The notes beneath the pieces are model-generated. The model saw only the letters and a program-made list of their open reading frames with translations. It did no database searches and was not told where the DNA came from. From positions 19,883,296 to 19,947,295 of the forward strand of contig NC_134646.1 of assembly GCF_030463565.1 (NCBI RefSeq): a DNA stretch of 64,000 bases, written 5' to 3'. The DNA comes from Pelecanus crispus (Eukaryota; Chordata; Aves; Pelecaniformes; Pelecanidae). Within the stretch, counting starts at the first letter, position 1. Each line of letters opens with the position of its first letter. Both the position numbers and the translations under genes were made by a program. This document shows, piece after piece, positions 11,201 through 24,600 of this stretch.

Positions 11201-14200
11201 AACAACTGGAAATGAGTAGCTCTGTTCGGAGCATGAATTCAATGGAAAGTGAAGATAAGGTAAATTCTCTTTAAATTAAAGTTGGAATACTAGAAAAAGC
11301 AGGGGCAGGGTAGGGGAACAGTCCCAAATCAGATTTCTGATGATTGAAAGGACATTTTAGAGAAAAAACAGATGTAATAATTTATTAATATGCAGAAGTC
11401 TCATTTCCCCTTTTATTCACTATTCATCTGGTTCATGCTGTGTCACTTCACATGTAACATTTAGATGAATTCTACCAGAAAGGAAGTGAGCGCAACTCAT
11501 GTAAGAGCTCCAGCCCTGATGGGCTATGTAATGAAACATACAAATAAATATGGATACACAGATACAAAACCTGGAAACCAGTATCAAACTGACTAGGAAA
11601 GCCTGTTCACTCTTCTCTCCCAAAGATTTTAAACACTACCATACAAAAGTGAACAGCTCGGAAAGGCAGAGCTAGAATCCCTGGAATAATTACCATCCTA
11701 GTGGCTAGGGCACTTTCACTCAAGATGAAGGATGTGGGCTTTGTCCCTTCAGACAAAGGAGGATGTTGCACCTAGGTATCCCGCACCCCAGTCAGCCATT
11801 AGATAACCAGTGGACTATCAGGGGTGTTCTTCAAAAGAAGGGAGTGAGTTTTCCTATGGCTGTTAAATAAGGATCTGTAATATTAAAAAAATGATAGGGG
11901 GCATCCATTTGAAAGAGGGCACGCACCTCCCCACAGCACCAAAGAAGGGTCAGAACTGAAGACACATCCTTCCCTTCTCCTCCTGCTTCACGTGTCTGGC
12001 CTGGCAGCTCACGGTGCTGCTGCTCCCAGGCACTGTTGAGAGGCAGCTCATGCTCACTGACCTGCAGGGCCCTGGCGCAAACTAAGACTGGAAGCACCAA
12101 TTCTGCCAACCTTGAGGCACTATGCCGCTCTATGTCAAGTACTTGCAGAACTTCCAGGTGCTCAGGCCTTACTAAGCTCCTGGTTCTCTCTCTCCACCTC
12201 CTACTTCCCCCCCCCACCCCCCGCCGCCCCAAATAATAGAGCGCCTTAATACTACCAGAGGTTTTACACACTTCTCACACATTTTCCATAGCAACCTCTT
12301 TCTGCTGCAAGCAAACTGTGCCTCAGTCAGCTCTATATTTGTACCTGAAAAAAATTTGTCTAAGTATTTTTTTCTTCCCAAGATTTACCACAACTTCTGC
12401 TTATGTCTCTCTGACTGTACAGGTTAAGACTACAGGCAGCTCCTATGGTGAGATGGAAATTGCAAGCAACAGGAGTGAGAAAGCTCTCCTGGGTAAGCCA
12501 CAAGCAAAGCCATCATGTTAGCTGCTAACTCTCTGCGGCTGGGGAATCTGCTGGTCTGCATTTCTTTTCTGCCTTTGGCATCATGCAATTTCACGACTGA
12601 ACTGTGCTTGTGCATAATCCTGCATTGCAGTTATGTTCCCAGAGAATCCCTTCCATACACCCTTGGATTTACTAATATGTTTGTGAATAACATTTGTAGA
12701 CAGTGCGCAAATTTTTGTGTCAGTTATACAGGAATGGGAATTACGTTGCATTGAAACTGTTCAGTTTCAGAACAGTAGCTTGAATTCAACGAGGAGTGGG
12801 ACAAGTGCCAGTGCTGGATTCAGCAAGGACAGATGGGATATGCTTCGCCAAAAGAAGCTAGAAGTGAATGTCAGTCCTTATAGAAGAAATAGCTTTTTCT
12901 GAGGAATTTCTTTCTCCATCCAACTCAAACCTGGGACTGCTAGAAGTCTCACAAAAATCCTCATTTAAAGTTTGGCTTGTTTTATTCAATACAAGATCCA
13001 GCTGCATTTTAACAAACTTACAAAAAGCACTTGACTTCTTGGTGAATTTTGGGCTGTATTTTCCTTTGTCTGTCAGCAGTACCTGACAGAAACACTTGGC
13101 TTTGTCCCATCCCCTCTAACAGTAACTCCTTCTTGCTGTGATTGCTAGACCTGTGTAGGAACTTCCACTGCAAAAGAGGTAAAGTCTGCCATGTGGACAA
13201 CCAAGGGAAACCCAGCTGTATTTGCCAAGATCCTGCTGCTTGCCCTTCCACCAAAGACTATGAGCATGTAAGTATTTCATTCAGTGCACAGCATAGGAGA
13301 AAGCCAACTAGAATGTTTACAAGATAATATATTCCCCTGCTATTATTTAGAATAATTTCACCCTAAAAAGCATGCAAGTGGGTTTGGGTGATTCCAGTAA
13401 TTGTAAAAGTAAGTATAAAGTACCCAAACTCACTGACTATAGCTTGAGAATAGTATGAACACATGTAGCTACACAGTACCTAAAGTGATTTGCTTCACTT
13501 AGTGTCTCAGGGATCACAACTTTTCCCTGTCACTAAAAGTTCTATTTACATCCATTTGATGTTTTAGAGCATATACTGAATACTAGTACATATCTAGTGT
13601 AATAATCCTGTACCATCTCAGAAACTATATTACTACCACACAAAAATAAAGTATCTCGAAACTGGGTGTGTAAGTACAGACAACTAATCCTTATGTAGGC
13701 ATATAAAAAAATACAATTTTCAATACTTCTGATCACATGTATTCCCTGTGGGTATTCACAACTGCTACACCATATGTTAATGATACTTTTATTATTATAA
13801 TGCCTATATGAGTGACCAGAATTTTTTCACAACACAGTGGTGGTGGTTTTGTTTTTCACTCCTCATCTAGGTTTGTGGTACAGATAATAAGACTTATGAT
13901 GGCACATGTCAACTCTTTGGCACCAAATGTCAACTTGAAGGGACAAAAATGGGACGCCAGCTGCACCTAGACTATATGGGCTCCTGCAAATGTAAGGCTT
14001 TTCTATGAAGAATTCACCTAGGTGTAAAGAGCCAGTAGCCTTAAGCACCAGCTAGCCCTAAGCTATCTTCCTGTGCTCTCCCGCTTCTGCATCAATTATC
14101 TGCTAATTAAAACCTTCAAACCCTAAATGTCTAAAAAGTCACTTTTTCTCTAATTAAGGGTATTAAGCATCTGAAACTTAAAGACATCCCTCCTGTGCTT

Positions 14201-17200
14201 ACACCAATTTGTTATCAACCCTGTCTTCCCCTTGCACTGTCTTACATGCTCCCATTGCTATAGCATCTGAAGATGGCTTTTTAATACCTTGACCAGAAAA
14301 CCAGTATTTATACAGCCAGTTAATAAATGAAAATGTCAGCCCCCCAAACACCCCAAAACTAATTAGATGCCAAATGCAGAAGTCAGGATCTAAAAGCCAG
14401 AACTGATTCCCAAGCTTTTCAATTGCTGCATACCCTGGGAGGAAAGTGCACTCTCGGCCAGAACATTCCTTTGCTGTTGAGAACTCTGCTTTCATGCAAC
14501 TGACTGATAATAGTTTCACTGCACAACTCTGCTCAGAATCTCCACAGATATATAAAGGTTGTAGCTTGCATAACTGGTTAAGCATGTGCAAAGGATTGTA
14601 GATTTATAATTGAACCCACTAGTTGCATTCCCAATTTTATGTATTAACAGCTCCATCAATTTTAAGCTTAATAGAAGTTTGCTAGTGAGAATCAAATCTA
14701 ACTTGGCTCAGAAATGCTCAAATGGGGACTTAACGGATCACTTGGTAACAAAAGCTTTCTTGTTTGGCACAGACATCCCCCACTGTACTGATTATGAAGT
14801 GGATCAGTTCCCCCTCCGGATGCGAGACTGGCTCAAAAACATCCTTATGCAATATTACGAACGTGATCTGGATAATTCTGGATTTCTAACTGAAAAGCAA
14901 AGGAGTAAGGTCAGCAATCATTTTCAAATAAGACCATACAGTTACATTGTTAGAGCCGGACTAACCGTGTGAAAAAAAGTGATTCACATCTTATGAGTTC
15001 TCCTATTTCCTATGAGCATTCTCTTTCTGGTTAAGGCAATTTAGACTCAACTAGATTCACAAGTTGCAAAATACACTTACATGTCCCCTCGCACTCATTT
15101 AAACTGAGACACATTTCTGCTATGAATGTTCCTTTTGTCCAAGCAAATGCAGGCCAAATGTATTACTTTGAAGTCAGGGTCTACAGACAAGAGGCAGAAA
15201 AGTCAGAATGCACACCTAGATAAACATCATTTGCTTGAGAAGACATGATACAGCTTCTGTTCAGGGAAGTGCTTTGTGACAAACCTCTTGGAAAGATCAA
15301 CTAATACATAGATAAGGATGATTGAATTAATGTAGTCAATGCCATTTTCCAAAGGACTTGGGGAAACTACGCAGCCATAAGATGGAAGGTCTGGGTATGG
15401 ATAACTAATTAAAAGTCAGCATAAGAGGGAACAGCCAGCCAAGAGCTCACCTGTGGAGTCCCATCAGTTGAAAGCACTTATGCCATTCAGCTTTTGTTAA
15501 GTGACCTGGAGGAGGAAAGTATCAAAGGAAGGAAGGACAGACTTGGACTCACCATGAAGAAAACTGCTCAAGGACCTCATGAGACTGAGCAACTGGGCAG
15601 TCACACAGCAAGTTTTGAGACAGAATTACAACAGAGAGTTTAGGGGACCCTCATGGGGGCAGGGGATCCCTGCCTTGGACCGACCAAAAGTAGCTCCTCT
15701 TCTGTTCTTGAGACACACCTTGTACTTGGCCATCAATACAAAAGTACCTGAAAATGGACTCAACAGGGTATTGTTTGCACTTTTTAATCCAGCCACATAC
15801 ACTGTCCATCTACACCATAATATTCAAGGGCTAAAAAATTACACAAGTCTGATGCTCAGTTTTAAGAGAAAAGAGCTGCTTTCTACCATCCAGTAGACCT
15901 GCAGCATCACACTACATTGGCTTAAAATGGAGTAAGCATGTATTACCATTGGGCCTTTTTTTTTAGAGGAGGATTTATGTCAAGTGAATTGGTGAAAATA
16001 GTTTGTTTTTATAGATGCCATAACTGCCCAAAAAGCCATAACTGTTAGAAAAGAGCTTAAGTTAAACCAAGACCTAGGCTGCTCTAACTCTGGAGTAGAA
16101 GGTGTATGCAGTAGGTCACAGCAGGTTTATACAAAATATGCTAGAGCATCATCAAAGACTACTTACACAGTTACCAGGAGGGACATCGACCTACCCAGAA
16201 CATCTCATACTAAATGGTACAAATTAGATTATTTCTGAGATGGCTTATTTCACACCAAAAGCTGAGTTGCTTGCCTCAGGACAGAAGATTAACAAATGTG
16301 GTAAAATTGGTTTCCATCTCCTACCAACCTGGGGTTACTGCCCTGCTTAGCTGAGTATGCCCATTAGGCCACAGGAATTTCACTTCTTTTCTAGTTACTA
16401 CCAAAGTTGACATGGACAGCAACAAAAATCATCTGGACTACCTGAGGCAAGCTTTTCATACTATGTATGGTCACAAACACTAAAACCCATTTCCCCAGTG
16501 GTATTCTATCAAGTTCATTTTCTCCAAACCACCTCCTTGCTGGATAATTCTCTTCAGGACAGATCTTCATCCCTAAACAAAAAATGTCAATTTCTCTGTT
16601 GTGTTCAGGTCAAAAAAATCTACCAGAATGACAAGCGCCTCATGGCTGGTGACCACGCAGTTGAGCTGCTCCTGCACGACTTTGAGAAAAATTATCACAT
16701 GTATGTGTATCCTGTGCACTGGCAGTTTCATCAGCTTGATCGGCACCCTGTTGACAGGTAAAAATAAAAAAAATCTTTGTGAGTTCAGTTCCAATTTTCT
16801 GTTTAAGATCAGGCTGTTTTACTTTTCTAAACCACTTGAAGGATTCTCTACATACAGGACCAGTTCCCTCAGCTGATAGAAGCCAGTATCCCCCTCTTTC
16901 TAAGGGGGCATTAATCTCTAACACAGAACTTCTCTCATTGTTTTGCTGGAGCCATGTCTTAGGTCAGAACCTGCTATCCTCTTGCCTTTCATAATCATCA
17001 TGTATTACACCTTGAGCTCTACAGTGTCTTAATAGCTACTAATGCTCTGATCCTGGAAGAAAACAAGGCTCATGAGATCCTGTTATTACCGAAGCTAAGA
17101 GCAACAGGCTAAGTACAAAGGGCAGAGGCCTGTCAGCAATAATTCACTAGTGAGGTACCCATAGTTTTCAACTAATACTGCAGAAGTCTTTCAGTTTGAG

Positions 17201-19280
17201 CAGATATGGTAAGACAGCACCAGTGTCACAGTTCAGAGGAAGCCCCCAGCTTCTGAGAACGTGACTCAGATTTCAGGCTTCTGGTCATGACACTCGGTGG
17301 TGGGATCCATGTTTCAAGGCTGCAGGCCCTCAATACCTCGTGCTGATCACACCTACTGTCTTAGAACATAACTAAACACCTTTGCAAGCTTGATCTCCTG
17401 GAGATTAATGGCAAAACTCCACAATTGATGAGTTGTGAACAAGTCACAGTAATACTTGTTCTAGAAAAAAATGTTAGCAAACAAATAGCAGTTAAAACAT
17501 TTTAGTTTATCAGGTATTATACATCATCATAACTACCAGGGACAGATTCACTACAGCAGCACAATGACAGAATCTACCAGGGCAACTCTGTCAAAGCCAC
17601 TGTCGTCATCTTCTAGCAGCTTAGATCATCTTTGATGATCCTGACGATTTTTTAATGAAATACAGCTCTACATACCTGCTCTTTTTTTTCAGATTATTAG
17701 TGCACTCGGAGCTTGCACCTTTGAGAGCCTCCCTTGTTCCCATGGAACACTGCATAACCCGTTTCTTCCAAGAGTGTGATGGAGACCAAGACAAACTTAT
17801 TGCTTTGAAGGAATGGTGCCACTGCTTTGGGATTAAGGAAGGTAAACCTAAAAGAACAGCCAGGTGTACAGGGACAAAAATGTTCCTATCAAGACTAGGC
17901 ACATTCTCAGACCACAATGTACAGGAAAGAAATTGTAGCCAGAAGCTCATGGCTACTGTGCACAGAGGCAAATGGAACAGTAATGACAAGACTGCAAAAG
18001 GTGCAAGGTTCTGAACTGTTTTATAAAGATAGAAAAAAGTTATCTTCTCCACGAGGAAAAATTTGGGAGGTAGTTTGTACTAAATATCAAATCATTCCTG
18101 TGTGGTGTCTGAACCTATATGTTCTGCATGTCTGTCTCTCAAGAAACACTCTATTTAATCTTTCAGTGCCAAAGGAAAGGCAAAGCAAGCTTGTACTTTT
18201 AAATCAGTGGTCAAAGCATATTGATTGAAAATGTATTTAAAGATCTCAAGCCAAGTAGGGAAAACAACCGAGATCTCTCACTGATAAAGTAACTATGCTC
18301 ACCTCTAGATTACTATATACAACACAAATGCTGTCATCACACTGTAGTTGCAGGCCAAACCATCTATTTTACCTAATTTGTCAGACGCAACATGTGCTCA
18401 GACTGCATGCATCAGGAGGCTTAGACAGAGGCAGGGACAGTTTCGGAACCCTAAACAGGCTAGCCATATATTTGGTTCAGCCCAATCCACATCAAGACTT
18501 CCCTAGGAAAGTGAAAAGGTAGGTACTACTGTGCTGGTGATGTCCCTAGAATTAGGCAGCAGCTGAACAGGAGCTGTCATGATAGCAATTTGACATCTGC
18601 ATGACTACATTGAACCTAAGGCATTCTTAAGCAATCTGCCTTCTTCTGATCTAGCCCCGAGTGACAGCTGAACAATACTGCCAGTCATTAAGCAAGGGTA
18701 GCAGTAGTACAGGTTAATCCTAGAACAGAAGGCATTTGGCTAAACATGCGGACTGGGGAAATGTGTTCAAAATCCTACTAGCAACTCCCTAATTTTAAGT
18801 GGAAGCTGATTCTGGTCAGAGGTTACACATGCAGAGCCTTCACTCTTCCCAGAATTTTTCCAGCTCTTCTGATGACAATTTACCAGTCACAAACCATGTG
18901 TGGAAATAAGCTGCGAGGAGTTATCATAATATACATGTACTACTGCCAATGATAGTTCATCCAAAGAGGGGTTTAGGGTCAGTCATTTCTGAAGAGGCGG
19001 GGTGGAAGGAATTCTTGGCTCACAAACAGATGAAGGAGACCTAACACTAGAAACAAGAAAGTGCCTATCAAGATGGTCTAAATGAATGGCTCATGAATAT
19101 GATAGCAGCAACCATACTTGTTTTTTGTTAGGGATAGCGTTCCCCTACATGAGCCCTCTGAAACTTTAGTGTATCACTTTCTTGATAGTGATACAGCATA
19201 AAAATGTCTCTTTGGCATCTAATGTTAATAACATTTTCTTCTTTGTTGCAGAAGACATAAATGAAAATCTCCTGTTCTGA
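8254..19280 (+). CDS. SPARCL1: SPARC-like protein 1 (hevin), complete coding region
   Basis: Secreted matricellular glycoprotein of the SPARC family; in other vertebrates it acts in cell-matrix adhesion and synapse formation and binds calcium and collagen. I assembled ten coding exons: 8254-8307, 8436-8489, 10087-11259, 12423-12492, 13149-13267, 13871-13991, 14773-14909, 16609-16757, 17693-17841 and 19252-19280. All have AG/GT borders and matching phase, giving 684 residues. The first encodes the signal peptide ([16 protein letters not shown]). The large third exon gives a 391-residue acidic, low-complexity region. Exons at 13149 and 13871 encode the Cys-rich follistatin-like domain (C-X5-C-X5-C pattern). 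The last four encode the extracellular calcium-binding domain ([23 protein letters not shown]) with a canonical EF-hand loop, [12 protein letters not shown]. The C terminus NENLLF matches human SPARCL1. The first two introns and the intron after the acidic exon are phase 0, as in the SCPP genes derived from this gene. The 8254 start is the only ATG giving a signal peptide. Confidence 0.97.
9269..9487 (+). other. Possible extra or skipped SPARCL1 exon
   Basis: A 73-codon open block runs from an acceptor-like CTTTCCAG (ending at 9268) to a donor (AAG followed by GTTAGT). It is phase 0 at both ends, so it would fit between the SPARCL1 exons at 8436 and 10087 without a frame change. The peptide is rich in Q, N, S and T and lacks the acidic character of the neighbouring exon. 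The upstream pyrimidine tract is short. It may be a lineage-specific or relic exon, or chance. Confidence 0.25.
10056..10083 (+). repeat. (TTAT)n microsatellite at a splice acceptor
   Basis: About seven tandem TTAT units run directly into the acceptor (TTTTTAAG) of the large acidic SPARCL1 exon at 10087, so the repeat itself forms the polypyrimidine/T-rich tract of that acceptor. Confidence 0.9.
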
Positions 19281-19705
19281 GCCTGGCTGAACAGAATCCC
19301 AGTGCTGCACTAAAACTGGTGAAATATGTGAATCCCATTTATTTCTGTAATTAACAGCTTTACAGTTTTCAAGACAAATGTGGCATAAGGTTCATTGCAT
19401 TCTTATCAAATAACACAAGTGCAGAAAAGTTCTACACTCATTAACAGCAGAAAAATTTAACTACTCCTAGTGGTTCATAGCTAAACAACCAGTGTTTTCC
19501 CCTGCAGGTATCCATGATCTCTCTGAACCAATAAATAGTACTAACCTGATGACCAAGCTGTTCACGGAACTCTTCAGTAGAATTATAGGATTTTACCATA
19601 TACTGAAGAAAATTACCTTGAAATAGGACTTGTTTCCTTTATTTACTGTATTGTCAGTTTATCATTCTGCATAGAAGCCTCAAATAAAAGTCTACCTAGA
19701 TATAT
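19281..19705 (+). other. SPARCL1: SPARCL1 3' UTR with AATAAA
   Basis: Follows the TGA stop at 19278-19280. A canonical AATAAA at 19683-19688 places cleavage near 19705. The exact cleavage point cannot be read from sequence alone. Confidence 0.75.
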
Positions 19706-20235
19706 GGGTTTTGTCAGAACTGTGTCAAAGAAAAGGTATCAAGGCAATGGTTCAATTGAAATTTCACTTTAGATTTAAGGGAGAAGAAGAAACTAGAGAG
19801 TATAGATCATATACACCACCCCTTAAACCATAACTCCTAAAATACATCAGAAAAATCAGGGCTTTTCAGATACTTCTTGTCCCACCTCTTGAAACGCAAT
19901 AGTAATAGTACCAGTGCCACACAGCAGAATTCCTGCTGACAAACTGTGTAACGAGCTAATTGTATGAGCATGGTGAGTGTGGATATGTGTCAAAAGACTG
20001 ATTAGCAACAGGTCCATCATCACAAGTTGCAGAGGATATCACAGCTCCAACACGTCCTTATTCTCCTTAGCAGGCACATTCTTTCTTCCTCCCTCAGAAG
20101 CACCAACTGCTGCTACCATTTTTCCAGAGAAAGAAATGCTAACTATTTCTTTCACCATCTCCCAACTTTTGCTTGCCTGAAGACAGGCACAATTTAGGCA
20201 TAGAAATCAGGCAGAATGAGATTATTCCTGAATCC
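19706..20235. other. Intergenic, nothing recognised
   Basis: Short spacer between the SPARCL1 polyadenylation signal and the next CR1 copy. I see no exon, RNA gene or repeat. Confidence 0.5.
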
Positions 20236-21612
20236 CATTAACCTGATCTCCTTCTATGACCTGGTGACCTGCCTAGTGGATGAGGGAAAGGCTGTGGACG
20301 TCATCTACCTGGACTTCAATAAAGCCTTTGACACCATCTCCCACAGCATTCTCCTAGAGAAGCTGGCGGCTTATGGCTTGGATGGGCGTACTCTTTGCTG
20401 GATAAAAAACTGACTGGGTGACCGAGTCCAGAGAGTTGTGGTGAACAGAGTTAAATCTAGTTGGCGACCAGTCACAAGTGGTGTTCCCCAGGGCTCTGTT
20501 TTGGGGCCAATCTTGTTTAATATCTTTATCAACAATCTGGATGAAGGGATTGAGTGCACCCTCAGTAAGTTTGCAGATGACACCAAACTGGGTGGGAGTG
20601 TCGGTCTGCTCGAGGGTAGGATGGCCCTGCAGAGGGACCTGGACAGGCTGGACCGATGGGCCGAGGCCAACTGTATGAGATTCAACAAGGCCAAGTGCCG
20701 GGTCCTGCACTTGGGTCACAACAACCCCATGCAATGCTACAGGCTTGGGGAGGAGTGGCTGGAAAGCTGCCTGGCCAAAAAGGACCTGGGGGTGTTGGTC
20801 AACAGCTGGCTGAACATGAGCCAGCACTGTGCCCAGGTGGCCAAGGCGGCCAACAGCATCCTGGCTCATATCAGACATAGTGTGGCCAGCAGGAGCAGGG
20901 AGGTGATTGTCCCCCTGTACTCGGCACTGGTGAGGCCGCACCTGGAATACTGTGTCCAGTTTTGGGCCTCTCAGTACAAGAAGGACATTGAGGCGCTGGA
21001 GCATGTCCAGCGAAGGGCAATGAAGCTGGTGAAGGGTCTGGAGCACAAGTCTTATGAGGAGTGGCTGAGGGAACTGGGGTTGTTTAGTCTGGAGAAGAGG
21101 AGGCTGAGGGGAGACCTTATTGCTCTCTACAACTACCTGAAAGGAGGCTGTAGTGAGGTGGGTGTTGGTCTCTTCTCCCAAGTAACTAGCGATAGGACAA
21201 GAGGAAATGGCCTCAAGCTGTGCCAGGGGAGATTTAGATTGGATATTAGGAAAAATTTCTTTACGGAAAAAGTGGTCAAGCATTGGAAGAGGCTGCCCAG
21301 AGAGGTGGTGGAGTCACCATCCCTGGAAGTGTTCAAAACATGGGTAGATGTGGCACTTGGGGACATGGTTTAGTGGGCATGGTGGTGTTGGGTTGATGGT
21401 TGGACTGATGATCTTAGAGGTCCTTTCCAACCTTAATGAATCCTAGTTTTTACTCTCATTAAAAAAATAATCCAGCCACCAAGGCAGGAAACATTAAATT
21501 ACTACTCTACCCTCAGCTGGTTTAGTGGTGGACTTGGTAGTATTAGGTTAATGGTTGGACTGGATGATCTTAAAGGTCTTTTCCAACCTAAATGATTCTA
21601 TGATTCTATAAC
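20236..21612 (+). mobile_element. CR1 LINE, 5'-truncated, composite 3' tail
   Basis: Begins abruptly within the reverse-transcriptase ORF at [10 protein letters not shown]. An in-frame TGA at 20411-20413 follows LCWIKN. The frame then resumes from about 20438 to 21373 and includes [10 protein letters not shown], the FADD catalytic box and the C-terminal part of ORF2. After the ORF come two CR1-type 3' ends in series, the first finishing near 21436 and the second with the ATTCTATG terminal repeats near 21612, joined by about 70 bp of linker. It is dead because of the 5' truncation and the stop. It is very similar to the copies at 29411-30347 and 3901-5729. Confidence 0.93.
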
Positions 21613-24600
21613 TTTGTGATTTCAAGCCAAGCACTTCACCAAAAACATTCCAGGCATGCTCTGCTGTGAAGCTCCAACTACTATTCCTACAAAGGAAGAG
21701 CAGAAAACACTTTTCACCTGAACCATGTCACATTTCCAATGAAAAGAAAATGGGATTCAGTAATGCTGTTTTAGTAGCTCAAGCAGCGGAAGTCCACCTG
21801 CCCCTCGCTAATTTGCTCTTGAACCAGCAAGGGCTGCTAATCCTAATCCAACTCCAGCCTGATGCCCTGGGAGACAATGAATCAAGCTGCAATTATTTTC
21901 AACACAGGAACTTCTTACACAAACAAAATATTATTTCCCACCAAAACCAGTTTCACTGACAGTTTCTCCCATAAGCCTGGCTTGTTGCCACTTCACATTC
22001 TGTAACATCACACAGCAGTGTATATAAATCAACCTGGATTGCATGTACAAAAGCATATTCTCTGTGCTAATTCCATTTGAAAAAGAACCTTTCTCTGGGA
22101 CTTCAAATGTCTCAGGGAAAAATGATTTTGACCCACAGGCATTTTTTCTGCCTGACTGCAGCCTATTGCTTATTTGCTCTTTCTACAGCCAAGAGTCAAC
22201 AACCTTAAAACAATCAAATATAGTTCACACAAGGACAACTCACAAGGGATTGACCTGTTCTCTACTGAGGCTAATACTCACCATCGCTCTGCTCAAACCA
22301 AGTATTAGAAAAAGAAAGAATGAAATTGAATTTATCAGGGCAAACAGGGAAGATTTGTCTTTAAACAGTCCAAGTTCTGCAGGGCAAATAACAACCATCA
22401 CCGAGATGATTACAGCCATGGATATATGGAGCATCTAATGTATTAAGGAGCAGATCAGCATCCCACCCATTTTGAATTCTCAGTGATGCTGCCACTTCTG
22501 CTTTTCCACTGCAAGATGCAGAAAAGGAGCATTTGCTAATGTATGCATAGATAGATGCTACAGTCACAGTATGAGAAAAATTTTCACCTGAGCTCACCTC
22601 CCTCTCGTGAAGGAGCAAGTACCACCAATATTTAATCTACAAATTATAAGAACATTAAGAGTAAGGATGATAAATGAAAGCTAGTTTCCCCATCAGTACT
22701 TTATATTGTTACTATCCTAGCTTAACTTATAAATATTTTAATCTTTATTATTTCTTCATTTTGTGAAGTAGATAAAATTAGTGATAATTTTATTGAACTT
22801 CTGTAGACTTGTTTCCATTTAGTTTTAATGAACCTAAATTAAACATCTGTTTAGTTCTAAGTATTCTCCCTCTCTACAAGGGAGTCAACAGTGAAATCGC
22901 ATTCCTACCAAGACTCAGGCACCCTTTGAGACACACACACTTATTCACATAAATATGCACATATAGAGAGTACACTCACAAATGCACTCACTGCTTACAC
23001 TTAAACCATGGCACAATCTTATCTACTGCATGCAGCTGGTTATAACATGAACAGGACTAAAGTTATCTGACTACTGACTTTCTATTTCAGCTAAAACAGC
23101 AGGTCAACGTTAAGTGAGAAGAAAAGCAGATGGGGATAGATGTTTTTAGACAGGTCCATTAAGGGATATCAGAGTCCAGGATGCAGCCATAGCCTCCAAC
23201 CCTAATGGAAGACTGACAACACGTGGCATATTCCAGGACAAACATCAACCTGCACTTCCTCCTGCTCCATATTCTAAACCAAAGCCCCCACTGCTACAGA
23301 CATAACACTTGACCGGACAATCCTTCCCTCTGATCCAGGACAACCACTGCTAAGTCCTCTGTAGATCAAGTCTGTCCTCAGGAGGCAGAGCTGTATGTCA
23401 GGGCAAACGCGCTCCTCAGCTACATGCATTAATCCTCGTGACAATAAATTCAACAAAAATGGCCTGCTCTCATCCACTTAGGTCTCACCTTCTATGAGGC
23501 AGGACATTCAGCTCTCAAGGCACGCATGAACTCCTCCTCCATTAAATGTGGCTTTTTGAGTCACTGCGAGCAGAGCTTTCAAGACAAATAGGCTTAAAAC
23601 CAGAAAAAAGTTTAGCTATAATTTGTTAGTTTAGGCTTAAGGGCAGACAGAACACCATAAATACCACAAATGAGCAACACCACCTCCGTCCAGTTTCCAC
23701 CAACTGGCACCAAAGAGCACTTAACTCACAAAAACCTTTCCTCCAAAATTTATTGAAATTGCTCAGTTAAGTGGGTTCCCTCTGTGCAAAGAGGTGCAAG
23801 GATCTGATCCAACATTTACAAACCAGAAGGATATAGCTGCCAAAGGCAAGCTGGCTTACTTCTTTTAACTGACTTGGTCATCTGAATCTCCTTTTCAAAG
23901 GAGATCAATCTCCTTTGTACTGTACTGATACCAGATGTGTTTGCATTAAGTTTAATTTTCAGTCCCCTGCATGGCCATATGGAAGACTCCAAAAAGGAGG
24001 AAATACAGGTGACCACCACCCTGCCTGTGGATTCTGGCTCAAAAGTCCATGCCAACAGGTGTGGGGTCGCATTTTTACACTTTGTGGCAGAACACTGATC
24101 AGATTTGCACAAGTGCTTTCCCCAAAAAACCATCCTTACACTATAAACTCTGGATAACATGTTCTTTCTCTCGATGGCCTTGCATGTATGTGCTCTACAA
24201 GAAAAGAACTGATTAGCATTTCAGCACATTTCCCAAATATATCAGAAGTGTATTTCCATTTCTATCTGGTTTTGGGGTTTGTTTGCGTGGGGGTTTTGGG
24301 GGTTTGTTTTTGTTTGTTTGGTTGGTTTGGTTTGGTTTTTTTTTTACAGTCACTGTTAATAGTTATTTTCATTGAGGATGAGGACAATCTTTCCAACTAG
24401 TCAACAAATAACTGCGCAAACACAAACATGCCAATGTAGGAAATGCTATAGAAAGCATGTTTTGGTTCCACTCTTTCATCCCTGTGCTTTATGACCAATA
24501 TCTACTCTATTGCCTCCACAACAGCCAAACAGGATGCTTTGTAACAAATTTACAGTTCACCTTGCATCCTTATTAAGCTGCAAGTACATGTGTAATCCAA

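Noticed and set aside
22043-22438. 131-codon frame after a TATAAA-like motif, considered as another SCPP gene
   Set aside because: No signal peptide at its start, no phase-0 small exons and no SxE clusters.
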